64,000 nt of DNA. Origin: Nostoc sp. KVJ3. GTDB taxonomy: Bacteria; Cyanobacteriota; Cyanobacteriia; Cyanobacteriales; Nostocaceae. The notes beneath the pieces were generated by a model, which was not told the DNA's origin, searched no databases, and saw nothing but the letters and a program-made list of their open reading frames with translations. A program made the position numbers and the translations under genes. The number at the start of each line of letters is the position of its first letter. Within the stretch, counting starts at the first letter, position 1. The DNA lies in NCBI RefSeq assembly GCF_026127265.1, contig NZ_WWFG01000003.1, positions 1 through 64,000 on the forward strand, written 5' to 3'. Of the stretch, positions 8,848 through 18,162 are shown one piece after another.

Positions 8848-9354
8848 TTAAGGCTGACCTAGAAAGTCTCCTTTACCAAGTTCTACACCGCAGTGCCTAA
8901 GAATGTCATACGCTGTTGTGACATGGAAATAAAGGTTTGGTAAAACAAAATATAGGAGAAATGGCATTCCTTGAAAAGAGAGAGCGTTGTCACGCATCTG
9001 TAGGGTAATTTCTCTCTCTTCTGAACCGTCAATTTGCTCAGGTTTAAAAGTATTTAAATGAGAGATAGTTTTTTGAATGCGATCAATAAGTTGACCAAAT
9101 GTAGTTTCATTGTCCTCGAATTTAGGTGGTTCTATTCCTGCTAACCGTGCGGCACCTCTATTTACTGTGTCAGAGGCAATTTGCACTTGTTTTGATAATG
9201 GGAACATATCTGGGGAGAGACGATTATTAATCAACACAGAAGGATCTATTTTTTTAGTTTCAGCATAAGCAGCACCTTTTTCAAGAATATTTGCAAGGTT
9301 ATTCAGTGTGCGAATGGACACGGGTATTAAAGCTTGGTACATTGAAATGGTCAT
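8848..9354 (-). CDS. DUF1993 family protein
   Basis: 168 residues with the features of the DUF1993 family: an N-terminal helix beginning MTISMYQALIPVSIRTLNNLANIL, a central NRLSPDMFPLSKQVQIASD stretch followed by RGAARLAG, and a C-terminal FLLYFVLPNLYFHVTTAYDILRHCG helix (each quoted in part). Members are about 165-175 residues, so this copy is complete. The fold resembles the DinB-like four-helix bundle. No biochemical role is established. It is divergent from the DUF4440-type gene with 75-90 bases between them, so they may share a regulatory region. Confidence 0.85.
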   Translation of the reverse strand: MTISMYQALIPVSIRTLNNLANILEKGAAYAETKKIDPSVLINNRLSPDMFPLSKQVQIASDTVNRGAARLAGIEPPKFEDNETTFGQLIDRIQKTISHLNTFKPEQIDGSEEREITLQMRDNALSFQGMPFLLYFVLPNLYFHVTTAYDILRHCGVELGKGDFLGQP

Positions 9355-9441
9355 TGAGATTTCTCCAGAAAAAGTTCAAACGACTTTGAGCCGCCCCATT
9401 TAATATTAGGGGGTATTGACTGTGATATTGTGTCGAAGAAT

Positions 9442-9834
9442 ATGGAACCGAATTTAGTCACAGATCCAAAGATACTAAATGTTTTGAACGAACTTATACA
9501 ACGGGAACCGATTTTTCATCGTCCAGAGTTGGGGAGGACACGTGCTGACTTTGAGCAGATGACGGAAAGTACATTTTGGGAAGTGGGTGCGTCGGGTCGG
9601 TGTTACAGTCGGCAGTATGTGTTGGATGAGATGGAGAAGCGTTATGCCAGCCCAGAGGAGGACACATGGCAGACTCGTGACTTCCATTGCCTTGAGATTG
9701 CCGCCGAAAACTACCTTGTAACCTATACTCTGATTCAGGGTACTCGCATTACCCGACGCTCAACTATTTGGCGACAGACACCGCAGGGTTGGAAGATTGT
9801 GTATCACCAAGGAACCGTGGTAGAAAATGCCTGA
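9442..9834 (+). CDS. DUF4440 / NTF2-like protein
   Basis: About 130 residues of the DUF4440 branch of the NTF2/SnoaL-like cone fold. An N-terminal helix (LNELIQREPIFHRPELGRTR) is followed by FEQMTESTFWEVGASGRCYSR, then strands ending IWRQTPQGWKIVYHQGT, the typical C-terminal signature of the family. Such proteins are small-molecule binders, isomerase-like enzymes or pathway accessory proteins; the substrate is unknown. I prefer ATG 9442; an in-frame GTG lies at 9430. It is divergent from the DUF1993 gene. Confidence 0.8.
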   Translation: MEPNLVTDPKILNVLNELIQREPIFHRPELGRTRADFEQMTESTFWEVGASGRCYSRQYVLDEMEKRYASPEEDTWQTRDFHCLEIAAENYLVTYTLIQGTRITRRSTIWRQTPQGWKIVYHQGTVVENA

Positions 9835-10087
9835 ATAGAATGTTTATACTATGTACCGATACGAGTTCTCTTCTCGATATGCTACCTGACGTTGGTGTGC
9901 GACTAGAATTTTAGTGAGGCTCATAGACACCCGCCATAGTTAATAATCCCTGGATGCTGGATAAGAGTTAGTTCTTTTTACTTGAGAGGAACTGACCTTT
10001 TAGCGATCGTAGAAACCCTCCAAGTAGAGATTCGCGATCGCGCCGTATTTCGACGTTGATTATACTGTTTTGTAACTGCGTAGTTAT
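9835..10087. other. Intergenic region with HIP1 site
   Basis: 250 bases between convergent genes. Contains overlapping CGATCG/HIP1-type sites near 10005 and 10035 but no clear terminator or gene. Confidence 0.35.
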
Positions 10088-11527
10088 TTATGCTTTTTGA
10101 CTTAGTAAAGGAATTTCAATACAAAATTCTGTGCCTTGCCTCGGCTCAGAGACAAAAGAGAGAGTCCCACCATGTTTCTCCTCAATAATTTGCCGACTTA
10201 TAGATAAACCCAACCCTGTGCCCTTTCCTACAGGTTTGGTAGTAAACATCGGTTCAGATAACCGTTGTTTGACTTCTTCTGTCATACCGATGCCATTATC
10301 GGCAATTTTAATTACTACAACTGAGCTTTGTTGATGTAGAGCAGTACGAATCGTGATTTGTCCTTTGTTTTCTACCGATAACAAATGAATATTACTTGCT
10401 GCAATTTCGGGAAAATTTGCAATAGAATTGCTCCTAGTCACAAATGACTCCTCTATAGCATCTATTGCATTAGCAAAGAGATTCATGAAAACTTGATTCA
10501 GTGGCCCAGGAAAACATTCTATAGGTGGCAAAGTTCCATAATCTTTAATAATCTGAATTTCGGAACGTTCTGAGTTTGCTTTTAAGCGATATTGTAAAAT
10601 CAATAGCGTGCTATCAATACCTTCATGAATATCTATAGGTTGTACTACTGAATCATCTCGACGTGAAAAATGCCTAAGAGAATGAATCATCTGTGCTAGG
10701 CGCTTTGTTCCTTTGTACATAGACGACATAATTTGCGGAGAATCTTGCATTAAAAAATCAATATCAATTTCATCTATTTTTTGCTGAATTTCTCGTTCAG
10801 GATTGGGATAATATTGTTGATAAAGTTTAAACAAATCAATAAAATTTTGGGTGTATTCAGAGGCGTGATTAAGATTTCCTAAAATGAAGTTGACTGGATT
10901 GTTAATTTCATGAGCAATTCCAGCAACCAACTCACCAAGGGTAGACATCTTTTCTTGTTGTACCAGACGAACCTGAGCTTGCTGAAAATTATCAAGTGCT
11001 TGAGATAGTTGAAAAGTACGTTCTTCTACCCTTTGCTCTAACTCCTGAGTCAGCTTTTGTAACTTGGTTTCGACTGCAAGACGGTCGGCTATTTCTTGTT
11101 TAAGTTGCTGATTATGACTTTGGAGTTGCTTAGTTAGATTACGAATTTGTAGATGTGTCTTGATACGAGCCACTACTTCTTCATGCTCAAACGGTTTAGT
11201 AATGTAATCTACTGCTCCCAAGCTCAAACCCTTTACTTTATCGACAGTTTCAGAGAGAGCTGTCATAAAAATTATGGGGATATCACAGGTTACAGGATTT
11301 AACTTTAAACGCTGGCAGGCTGTAAATCCGTCAATTCCAGGCATCATTACATCTAAAAGTATAATATCAGGACAAGCGTATTCAGCTTGAGCGATCGCTC
11401 CTTCACCATTCACAGCAATCAATATCTCCCAACCTGTATCCATTAATGTTTCAGATAGTACTTCCAAATTATTGGGATTATCATCCACAATCAAAATTAC
11501 CCCTGTCTCCAGAACAGGTATATTCAT
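10088..11527 (-). CDS. Receiver-histidine kinase (two-component)
   Basis: 479 residues. A receiver domain spans about 10-125 with acidic pocket DD15-16, phospho-acceptor D59 (LLDVMMPG) and K111 (ITKPF). A coiled coil follows (about 128-190), then the HisKA-type H box GIAHEINNP with H206, and an ATPase domain with N box (FANAIDAI), G1 (DNGIGM) and G2 (GTGLGL). There is no membrane segment, so it acts in the cytoplasm. Its start overlaps the end of the larger hybrid kinase gene by 47 bases, which implies co-expression. Probably it takes phosphate from the hybrid kinase on D59, and this alters its own kinase activity. No DNA-binding output protein is encoded next to it. Confidence 0.93.
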   Translation of the reverse strand: MNIPVLETGVILIVDDNPNNLEVLSETLMDTGWEILIAVNGEGAIAQAEYACPDIILLDVMMPGIDGFTACQRLKLNPVTCDIPIIFMTALSETVDKVKGLSLGAVDYITKPFEHEEVVARIKTHLQIRNLTKQLQSHNQQLKQEIADRLAVETKLQKLTQELEQRVEERTFQLSQALDNFQQAQVRLVQQEKMSTLGELVAGIAHEINNPVNFILGNLNHASEYTQNFIDLFKLYQQYYPNPEREIQQKIDEIDIDFLMQDSPQIMSSMYKGTKRLAQMIHSLRHFSRRDDSVVQPIDIHEGIDSTLLILQYRLKANSERSEIQIIKDYGTLPPIECFPGPLNQVFMNLFANAIDAIEESFVTRSNSIANFPEIAASNIHLLSVENKGQITIRTALHQQSSVVVIKIADNGIGMTEEVKQRLSEPMFTTKPVGKGTGLGLSISRQIIEEKHGGTLSFVSEPRQGTEFCIEIPLLSQKA

Positions 11528-14252
11528 TGTTTTTCTCCTCGATATGGTTGGATAAATTCCCTAATTTTTCAATTTGAAAGCTTTTAGCAAGTTGCTCTAA
11601 TTGTTCGGCAAATAGTATAAACTTCTCATCCAAAAGTTTCAACTTTTGGGCTTGCTCTCGAATGCCTTTGATATTACCTCTCATCGCCAACTCAAATAGC
11701 TTCTCGATTTCTTCAGGTGGTGGAGAAATTAAGCAAGTGTCTGGTAGCGAGGAATTAGCAGAGGTAACTTTTAGATTTTGGGTTTCGTTGACTTCTTCTT
11801 GACTCTGGGGCAAATCATAAATCCACTCAAATTTTAAGTGCTTCTGCAACTTCTGGAACAATTCATTGGCTTGCACTGGTTTAGGCAGAAAATCGTTGCC
11901 ACCAACCTCTAAACTCTCATGCTGGTCAGATTCAAATACACTGGCAGATGAAACAATTATTGGTAAATTATCAAATTGCAACACACGCAAGTTACGAATC
12001 ATTTCTAAGCCATTCATGACTGGCATTGACAAGTCAGTGATAATTAAATCAGGTTTTAACTCGACTGCTTTATCTAAGCCGTCTTGACCATTAGTTGCCT
12101 CCGTTATTTGAAAACCAATATCACTTAATAAATTGACAATAATAGAACGGTTTTCCCCATTATCATCTACGATTAAAATTTTCCGTTTATTGCCAGTAAT
12201 CCCAACAATTATGCTTTCAGGAGTTACGACAGAACTATTTTGTTTATGGATAGTTCTTAGTGTCCCATTTCCAGATTTTTCTGGTACAGTTTCATAAACC
12301 CATTCAATCTCTAAATATTTTTCTAACTTCTGAATTAAATCATCAGCATGTACAGGTTTAGGTAGAAAATCGTCTGCACCAACTCCTAAACTTTTGTGTT
12401 GGTCAGATTCAAACACGCTAGCAGATGAAACTATGATGGTCAACTCCTGAAACTCATCTTGCTGGCGGAGGCGACGTGTTAATTCAAAGCCATCCATGAC
12501 GGGCATTGTCAGGTCTGTAATGATTAAGTCCGGCAGAAATTGCACAGCTTTATCTAAACCTTCCTGACCGTCACTTGCCTCTATAATTTCAAATCCAATC
12601 TCCTCTAATAGATTTATAACAACAGAACGGTTTTCCCACTTATCATCTACAATTAAGATTCTCCTCTTTCCAGTGGCGATTCCGATAATTTTGCCCGCAG
12701 GCACCACTCTACCTGATTGCATCCAATCCACTGATTCTTGTAAATCCAAGTCAATCCAAAAAGTGCTGCCCTGACCTATTTCACTTTTTACTTGGATTGT
12801 ACTATCCATTAATTGCACAATTCGCTGACTAATAGCTAAACCTAACCCAGTACCTTCTGATTGCTTTTTAACTTCTCCAACTTGCTCAAATGGTAAGAAT
12901 ATTTTCTCTACCTGTTCTTGACTCATGCCAATTCCCGTATCGATGATTTGAAATCGAATTCTATGAATTTGTTTTTGGTTACTTTCATCTATTAAGAATT
13001 GGTCTACAAAGCTAATAGTAAATCTCACTCCTCCTTTCTCGGTAAATTTAATGGCATTACCTAGTAGATTAATTAAGACTTGTCGCAATCGTTTTTCATC
13101 TGCCCAAATGCCAACAGGTAGTTCTGAAGTTGGTTGGTAAATAAATGAAATGCCTTTTTGGTCAGCACGAATCCGACAAATTTCTACTACACTCTGGAGA
13201 AAAGCCGGAAAATGGAAGTCACTTTTGTAAAGTTCCATTCTCTGGGCTTCTATTTTGGATAAATCTAGAATGTCGTTAATTAGTGTTAGTAGATGTGAAC
13301 CGCATTGGTGAATAATTCTTAAGCCGTCTTGCTGTTTATCAGTTAAACTTTTATCTCGTTGGAGAATTTGAGCATAACCCAGGATACCGTTAAGAGGAGT
13401 TCGCAATTCGTGGCTCATGTTAGCTAAGAACTCACTTTTGGCACGATTTGCTGTATCCGCAAGTTCTTTTTTTAACTCTAGGGAGCGATAGGACTCAGCT
13501 AGAGTTCCTGCCATTCGGTTAAAAGATTCTGCGAGTTCTTGAATTTCGTCTTCGGTTTGAATATTTAGGCGATATTCTAGATTTCCATCTCCAATTTTTG
13601 CCACTCCTTGTTGTAACTTTTGAATTGAGCGAATTACTGGTAGGAGGATCAGCAATAACTGACCGAGAAAAACTAGAAGGATGGACAAAAGCAGAATTTG
13701 TCTGGCAAGTTGAGTATTCTGTTTAAAGTTATTAAATTCTTGCTTGGCTAAACTATCCTGTTGCTGAAGCTTTTGAGTTAATAATTTTAAGTAGAGTTCA
13801 ATATCCCGAGAAAAAGCGTTAATTACTCGAAAATCCTGTTGGGATTCAGCTAATTCTAAGGGCTTATCTGTGTTAGATTGATTAGTTAATTCGATTATTA
13901 GATTGGCAAGCAAGCTATGGCGATCGCTAATCTTGACTAACTCTGAATTTAGCTCTGGCTTTAAATTTTTTAACTCAGCCAGATTTTTAGTGAATCCAGA
14001 TAGAGCTTCCTGGTATTTCACCAGATTGGAAGCATCGCGTCTGAGCAAGATCATGTCTTTCAGCGCGGCTACTTCGTTATTCAAAGAGACGTTTATTTGC
14101 AGAATAGTCGTCAAAGCCTGAGTAGTTTTTGCCTGGTTATCCTGTGATTTTTGTTCTGCTTGCCTGATGAAGAGGTCGCCTCCAATTTGGGTAGAGGCAA
14201 CCAGTCCCAGAACGATCGCAGACGATCCAATACATTTGGTCGTTATCCGCAT
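11481..14252 (-). CDS. Membrane hybrid histidine kinase with two receiver domains
   Basis: About 923 residues from ATG 14252. An N-terminal membrane segment is followed by an all-helical extracytoplasmic region of about 150 residues, a second membrane segment (LLSILLVFLGQLLLILLPVI) and a HAMP linker (IGDGNLEYRL...). The HisKA H box is FLANMSHELRTPLNG with H281, followed by an ATPase domain with DTGIGM and GTGLGLAIS. Two receivers (ILIVDDKWENRS and ILIVDDNGENRS) are close copies of each other, each with TDL(T/S)MPVM and a DFLPKPV lysine motif; this is a tandem duplication. A longer frame to 14345 overlaps the upstream lipoprotein gene by 80 bases; I reject that start in favour of ATG 14252 (GAGG upstream). 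The helical sensor is consistent with reading a bound PhnD-like protein. Confidence 0.9.
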   Translation of the reverse strand: MRITTKCIGSSAIVLGLVASTQIGGDLFIRQAEQKSQDNQAKTTQALTTILQINVSLNNEVAALKDMILLRRDASNLVKYQEALSGFTKNLAELKNLKPELNSELVKISDRHSLLANLIIELTNQSNTDKPLELAESQQDFRVINAFSRDIELYLKLLTQKLQQQDSLAKQEFNNFKQNTQLARQILLLSILLVFLGQLLLILLPVIRSIQKLQQGVAKIGDGNLEYRLNIQTEDEIQELAESFNRMAGTLAESYRSLELKKELADTANRAKSEFLANMSHELRTPLNGILGYAQILQRDKSLTDKQQDGLRIIHQCGSHLLTLINDILDLSKIEAQRMELYKSDFHFPAFLQSVVEICRIRADQKGISFIYQPTSELPVGIWADEKRLRQVLINLLGNAIKFTEKGGVRFTISFVDQFLIDESNQKQIHRIRFQIIDTGIGMSQEQVEKIFLPFEQVGEVKKQSEGTGLGLAISQRIVQLMDSTIQVKSEIGQGSTFWIDLDLQESVDWMQSGRVVPAGKIIGIATGKRRILIVDDKWENRSVVINLLEEIGFEIIEASDGQEGLDKAVQFLPDLIITDLTMPVMDGFELTRRLRQQDEFQELTIIVSSASVFESDQHKSLGVGADDFLPKPVHADDLIQKLEKYLEIEWVYETVPEKSGNGTLRTIHKQNSSVVTPESIIVGITGNKRKILIVDDNGENRSIIVNLLSDIGFQITEATNGQDGLDKAVELKPDLIITDLSMPVMNGLEMIRNLRVLQFDNLPIIVSSASVFESDQHESLEVGGNDFLPKPVQANELFQKLQKHLKFEWIYDLPQSQEEVNETQNLKVTSANSSLPDTCLISPPPEEIEKLFELAMRGNIKGIREQAQKLKLLDEKFILFAEQLEQLAKSFQIEKLGNLSNHIEEKNNEYTCSGDRGNFDCG

Positions 14253-14265
14253 ATCTTGGTTAGCC

Positions 14266-15228
14266 TCATTTGCTGGAAACTCGTTTTTGCAACTCTCTAA
14301 CGATGTCGTAATCTCCGTCTTGCACCAAAGTGTAGCCAACTCCAATACCGCCTGTAGGGTCTACAAGACCTGCTGGAGCGTCAATCAATGCCTTTTTCAA
14401 GTTATCTTTCAACTCGACGGAGACTTTACTAGATGCAACAAGAGGTACGCTAGGAAGCGGGACAGATTCCCAGATAATTGTGTATTTCTTGGGGTCAATC
14501 TTCCCTTCATTGACTTGATCGGTATAAGAGCGACGATCGTCTGCGATCGCATCTACTTCCCCCTTGACTAAAGCTTGTTTTGCTTTATCATGGCTGCCAG
14601 CGAAGATTACCGAGCTAAAGTCTCGTTCAGGATTAATACCTATTTCCTGAAAATGAACTGTTGGTACGACATATCCAGATGTCGATAACTTGGTGACAAA
14701 AGCAAATCGCTTACCCTTTAAATCCTTGAGGGTTTTGATGCCACTTGCCTTGTTGGCAATAATTACAGCTGTGTACCAAGGTCGCTTTGTTTCTTTATTA
14801 ATCTGAGCAACCAATGGCTCAACCTTGGGATCGCGGCGATGAGCTTCGATGTAACTGGTGGGTGCAAGGTAGGCAATGTCTACCTTTTTTTTAACCAATA
14901 AATCAATTGCTGTTTCGTAATCTTTGGTAATTTCAAATTTAAAGGGTCGTTTTAATGCCTTAGACAAATAATCAGACAAAGGTTGGAGTTTCTTTTCTTG
15001 TTCTGCTGAAACCTGCCAGGGAATCACCGCCATTGTAATGGTTGCTTCTTCTTCTCCGGTGGTCGTGCTAGCAGGCGACTGAGAAGTGTTTGGCTGAGTT
15101 GCAGATGAACTTTCACGAGTTGGAGTACAGGCCATGCCAAATATGGCGATCGCTAATACTGAGGTAAAAAAAGCAGTCTTTCTACCAAGAATATTGGTTA
15201 CAACTTTACAAAAAAGTTGCTGGTGCAT
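14266..15228 (-). CDS. PhnD/PtxB-like substrate-binding lipoprotein (probable sensor subunit)
   Basis: 320 residues of the phosphate/phosphite/phosphonate-binding PhnD family. The lipoprotein signal is AIAIFGMAC (Cys about residue 34), so the protein is lipid-anchored outside the inner membrane. The mature part begins at MAVIPWQVSAEQEKKLQPL and carries the family segments DIAYLAPTSYIEAH, ASGIKTLKDLKGKRFAF, FAGSHDKAKQALVKGEVDA and DDRRSY. No transporter genes adjoin it on this strand; instead it directly precedes the hybrid kinase (14 bases from my chosen kinase start) and a receiver kinase. I infer that it presents a ligand, plausibly phosphite or a phosphonate, to the kinase. A ptx transporter with its own PtxB lies 1.2 kb away in the opposite direction. 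Confidence 0.88.
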   Translation of the reverse strand: MHQQLFCKVVTNILGRKTAFFTSVLAIAIFGMACTPTRESSSATQPNTSQSPASTTTGEEEATITMAVIPWQVSAEQEKKLQPLSDYLSKALKRPFKFEITKDYETAIDLLVKKKVDIAYLAPTSYIEAHRRDPKVEPLVAQINKETKRPWYTAVIIANKASGIKTLKDLKGKRFAFVTKLSTSGYVVPTVHFQEIGINPERDFSSVIFAGSHDKAKQALVKGEVDAIADDRRSYTDQVNEGKIDPKKYTIIWESVPLPSVPLVASSKVSVELKDNLKKALIDAPAGLVDPTGGIGVGYTLVQDGDYDIVRELQKRVSSK

Positions 15229-15707
15229 GGTTTTTATCCTTTTGGAGCCTGTTCTCTTCAGAGAGGTTTCACATTTATTAATCCCAAAATGATGTACATT
15301 CTCTCAACTTGATAAGTAAATAGCCATTATGAACTGTATATACCAGAACACATGAAAGAGGGATTGGGGATTATAGACTAGTATTTTTACTCAGTGCTGG
15401 CTAAACATTCCACAGCATTCAGTACCCAAATTAAATTAGCGATCGCTCAGTGTTTTTCACACTACTGGCAAATGGAGAAGCGTTATGCGATTCTGCCGGA
15501 AAATCATCTTAATTCCTTTCCTCTGAAGGCATTAATTATTGTTACCATCTCAAAGCAAGCGTAAAGTCAAGATTGCTGAATTTTGCTTCAATTAAATTGA
15601 GATTGCCTACCTAATAGGAATTACTTCTGTTAAGTCAATACAATGTATATTACAATACAATTCTTAAAAAGATCAGCCAATTTGAAACCCTGATTACAAA
15701 AACCAGC
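15229..15707. other. Divergent intergenic region
   Basis: 480 bases between the sensor lipoprotein and the methyltransferase gene, so both promoters should lie here. It holds a HIP1 site near 15438, a hairpin-like CTCTTCAGAGAG near 15255, and a direct repeat CAATACAAT at about 15639 and 15654 just before the methyltransferase gene. No gene seen. Confidence 0.4.
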
Positions 15708-16304
15708 ATGACTGAAACCACAGTTCGCAAACAGTACAACCAATTAGCTGCCGTTTACGATCTACGCTGGATAAATTATATAGTTAACACACTGTCTTTC
15801 CTTAAAACTTGGGTAGAAATATCACCAACAGATACTGTACTTGATATTGCGTGTGGTACTGGTGAGTTTGAACGTTTACTACTAGCTGAGTATTCATCGC
15901 AACAAATTGTCGGTATAGATATTTCAGAGGAAATGCTGGCAATCGCTAAACTCAAATGTAGTTCTTATCCTCAAGTCTCATTTCAGATGGCAAGTGCATC
16001 AAGGTTGCTATTTGACAGCAATAGTTTTGATGTGATTGTGTCTGCTAATTCGTTTCATTACTTTGATGAGCCACTTGCTGCATTAAAAGAGATGAGACGT
16101 GTTTTGAAGCCTGATGATAAAGTAGTTATTTTAGATTGGTGTAAAGATTATTTAATTTGTAGAATATTTGATTTAGTACTTAAGATTTTTGATCCGGCTC
16201 ATAAGCAGTGTTATACCCAAAATGAATTTCACCGCTTTCTTCAAGATGAAAATTTTGTGGTCTGTCGTGCAACCAAAATTCGCTTTGGTGTTGTGTGGGA
16301 TTAA
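15708..16304 (+). CDS. Class I SAM-dependent methyltransferase
   Basis: 198 residues. The SAM-binding motif I is VLDIACGTGEFE (about residues 44-55), followed by the acidic ribose-binding strand IVGIDISEEML and the post-motif NSFHYFDEP...LKEMRRVLKPDDKVVILDW typical of the Methyltransf_11 group. It is slightly short at the C-terminus compared with the family (about 210-250), so the substrate lid may be reduced. It lies 93 bases before the ptx transporter genes, on the same strand. A role in phosphite use is not known for this family; the substrate is unknown. Confidence 0.85.
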   Translation: MTETTVRKQYNQLAAVYDLRWINYIVNTLSFLKTWVEISPTDTVLDIACGTGEFERLLLAEYSSQQIVGIDISEEMLAIAKLKCSSYPQVSFQMASASRLLFDSNSFDVIVSANSFHYFDEPLAALKEMRRVLKPDDKVVILDWCKDYLICRIFDLVLKIFDPAHKQCYTQNEFHRFLQDENFVVCRATKIRFGVVWD

Positions 16305-16328
16305 TGATAGCTACAGCAAAACTCAAAA

Positions 16329-16360
16329 CTTAAACAAAAATTTTACAAAAAAATTACCAT
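16329..16360 (+). promoter_or_regulatory. Candidate Pho-box-like repeat before ptxA
   Basis: Three 8-base units (CTTAAACA, ATTTTACA, AAATTACC) separated by AAA each time, giving an 11-base period 40-70 bases before the ptxA start. Cyanobacterial Pho boxes are tandem PyTTAAPyPy(T/A) octamers spaced by three bases. The first unit fits well, the others only partly, so PhoB/SphR control is a suggestion. Confidence 0.35.
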
Positions 16361-16397
16361 AAAAATTGGCATTTTATCCCTAAGATGATTAGTAAAT

Positions 16398-17171
16398 ATG
16401 ATTCAACTTGATGATCTAAGTATGACTTATAAAGGCGGAGTAATAGGGATTAAACCTATTTCTCTGAGCTTTATAAAAGGGCAATTTACTGTTATTTTGG
16501 GAGCATCTGGTTCTGGTAAATCAACTTTACTGCGTTGTCTTAACTATCTTAATCGCCCCACAACTGGTACTGTGATAGTTGAAGGATTGGGAAATCTACA
16601 TAACCGTAAGGTGTTGTATGAACATCGTAAGCGCACAGGAATGATTTTTCAGCAGCATCAACTTATTAGTCGGCAAACGGCTCTTGGAAATGTATTAGTG
16701 GGTCGTTTAGCTTACCATTCAACACTCCGAAGTTTCTTTCCTTTGCCCAAAGCAGATCAGTATATTGCTTTAGAATGTTTAGATCGGGTTGGACTTTTGC
16801 ATAAAGCTTTAACACGAGTGGATGCTCTTAGCGGAGGTCAACAGCAACGGGTTGGTATTGCACGCGCCTTAGCACAAAAACCACAATTGATTTTGGCCGA
16901 TGAGCCTGTTGCTAGTCTCGATCCCACTAGCGCTCACAAAGTCCTCTCATTTCTGCGCCAGACTTGTCAAGAAGATGGAATTTCCGCAATCCTCAGTCTG
17001 CACCAGATCGATCTCGCAAGAATTTACGCGGATAGAATTATTGGATTATCTCAGGGAACGGTTGTCTTAGATGGTAAGCCAGCAGATATCAGTGCCTACG
17101 AATTAAAGCAACTTTATAGTGACAAAAATAGTCCTTATGATGAAGGCTTTCAGGAAACTATTAATTCCTAA
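16398..17171 (+). CDS. ptxA: Phosphite/phosphonate ABC transporter ATPase PtxA/PhnC
   Basis: 257-residue ATPase that powers phosphite uptake. Walker A is GASGSGKST (35-43), the Q-loop is FQQHQLI, the ABC signature is LSGGQQQR (144-151), Walker B is LILADEP (164-170) and the H-loop is LSLHQ. The sequence matches the PhnC branch of importers. I use ptxA because the operon ends with a convincing ptxD; by itself the gene would be called phnC. It heads a four-gene rightward operon (ptxA-ptxB 47 bases apart). Confidence 0.9.
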   Translation: MIQLDDLSMTYKGGVIGIKPISLSFIKGQFTVILGASGSGKSTLLRCLNYLNRPTTGTVIVEGLGNLHNRKVLYEHRKRTGMIFQQHQLISRQTALGNVLVGRLAYHSTLRSFFPLPKADQYIALECLDRVGLLHKALTRVDALSGGQQQRVGIARALAQKPQLILADEPVASLDPTSAHKVLSFLRQTCQEDGISAILSLHQIDLARIYADRIIGLSQGTVVLDGKPADISAYELKQLYSDKNSPYDEGFQETINS

Positions 17172-17218
17172 TGGCTAAATTTACTGTACTGTTTTTATAT
17201 TAATTTAGGATAACCTCA

Positions 17219-18154
17219 ATGACTGTTTTACTAAACAAGCGATCGCTTGTCTCAATGACACTAATCATGGCTACCTTAATCGGTTGTCAAAGTCCCAGCA
17301 ACCAATCTGCAAATAAGCAATCAGGTTCTGGCAATAGTCCAGTAGTCGCATCAGAGTCGGCTGACCCTCAAACCTTGAAAGTGGCTTTATTGCCTGATGA
17401 ATCCCCTTCCACTGTAATTAAAAACAATGAAGGATTTAAAAAGTATCTTGAGACAAAGCTAAAAAAACATATTGAACTTGTCGTTACAACTGATTACTCC
17501 TCGATGATTGAGGCAGCAAGTAACAAGCGTGTTGATTTAGCTTATTTTGGGCCACTGTCTTACGTTTTGGCGAAAACAAAGAGTGATATTGAGCCATTTG
17601 CAGCTTTGAAGAAAAACGGTAAAACTACTTATCAGTCTGTAATCGTTGCTAACACAGCTAGCGGTGTCAAGTTACTGACAGAAGTCAAGGGTAAAACGGT
17701 AGCCTTTGGAGACCAAGCGTCTACTTCCAGTCATTTGATTCCTAAATCAATGCTGGCAAATAGCGGATTGCAACCCGGCGGAAAAGACTATCAAGAGGCG
17801 TTCACAGGTTCACATGATGCTGTAGCATTGGCAGTTCAAAATGGTAATGCTCAAGTTGGTGGATTGAGTAAACCCATCTTTGAATCCTTAATTGAACGCA
17901 AAGTAATTGATTCTAGTAAAGTTAAGGTGATTGCAGAGTCTAAAGAGTATCCTGAATATCCCTGGACAATGCGTTCTGATTTAGCACCGCCACTAAAAGA
18001 CAAAATTCGTGCAGCCTTTTTTGCATTGAAAGATAAAGAAGTTCTTAAACCCTTCAAAGCCGATGGTTTTGGAGCCGCGAAAGATAAAGATTATGATAGC
18101 ATCAGAGACTTAGCAAAAATACTTAATCTTGATATCGCCAAGTTGCAAAAGTAA
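17219..18154 (+). CDS. ptxB: Phosphite-binding lipoprotein PtxB/PhnD
   Basis: 311-residue periplasmic binding protein of the PhnD/PtxB family. A lipobox (MATLIGCQ, Cys about 23) anchors it; a Ser/Asn/Gln-rich linker follows. Family segments are LKVALLPDESPSTVIKN, DLAYFGPLSYVLA, ASGVKLLTEVKGKTVAFGD, STSSHLIPK and FTGSHDAVALAVQNG. An AGGA lies 9 bases before the ATG. The YFGP..Y segment is the usual ligand-pocket signature of this family. Specificity for phosphite rather than phosphonates is inferred from the neighbouring ptxD. Confidence 0.9.
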   Translation: MTVLLNKRSLVSMTLIMATLIGCQSPSNQSANKQSGSGNSPVVASESADPQTLKVALLPDESPSTVIKNNEGFKKYLETKLKKHIELVVTTDYSSMIEAASNKRVDLAYFGPLSYVLAKTKSDIEPFAALKKNGKTTYQSVIVANTASGVKLLTEVKGKTVAFGDQASTSSHLIPKSMLANSGLQPGGKDYQEAFTGSHDAVALAVQNGNAQVGGLSKPIFESLIERKVIDSSKVKVIAESKEYPEYPWTMRSDLAPPLKDKIRAAFFALKDKEVLKPFKADGFGAAKDKDYDSIRDLAKILNLDIAKLQK

Positions 18155-18162
18155 TTTATCAG

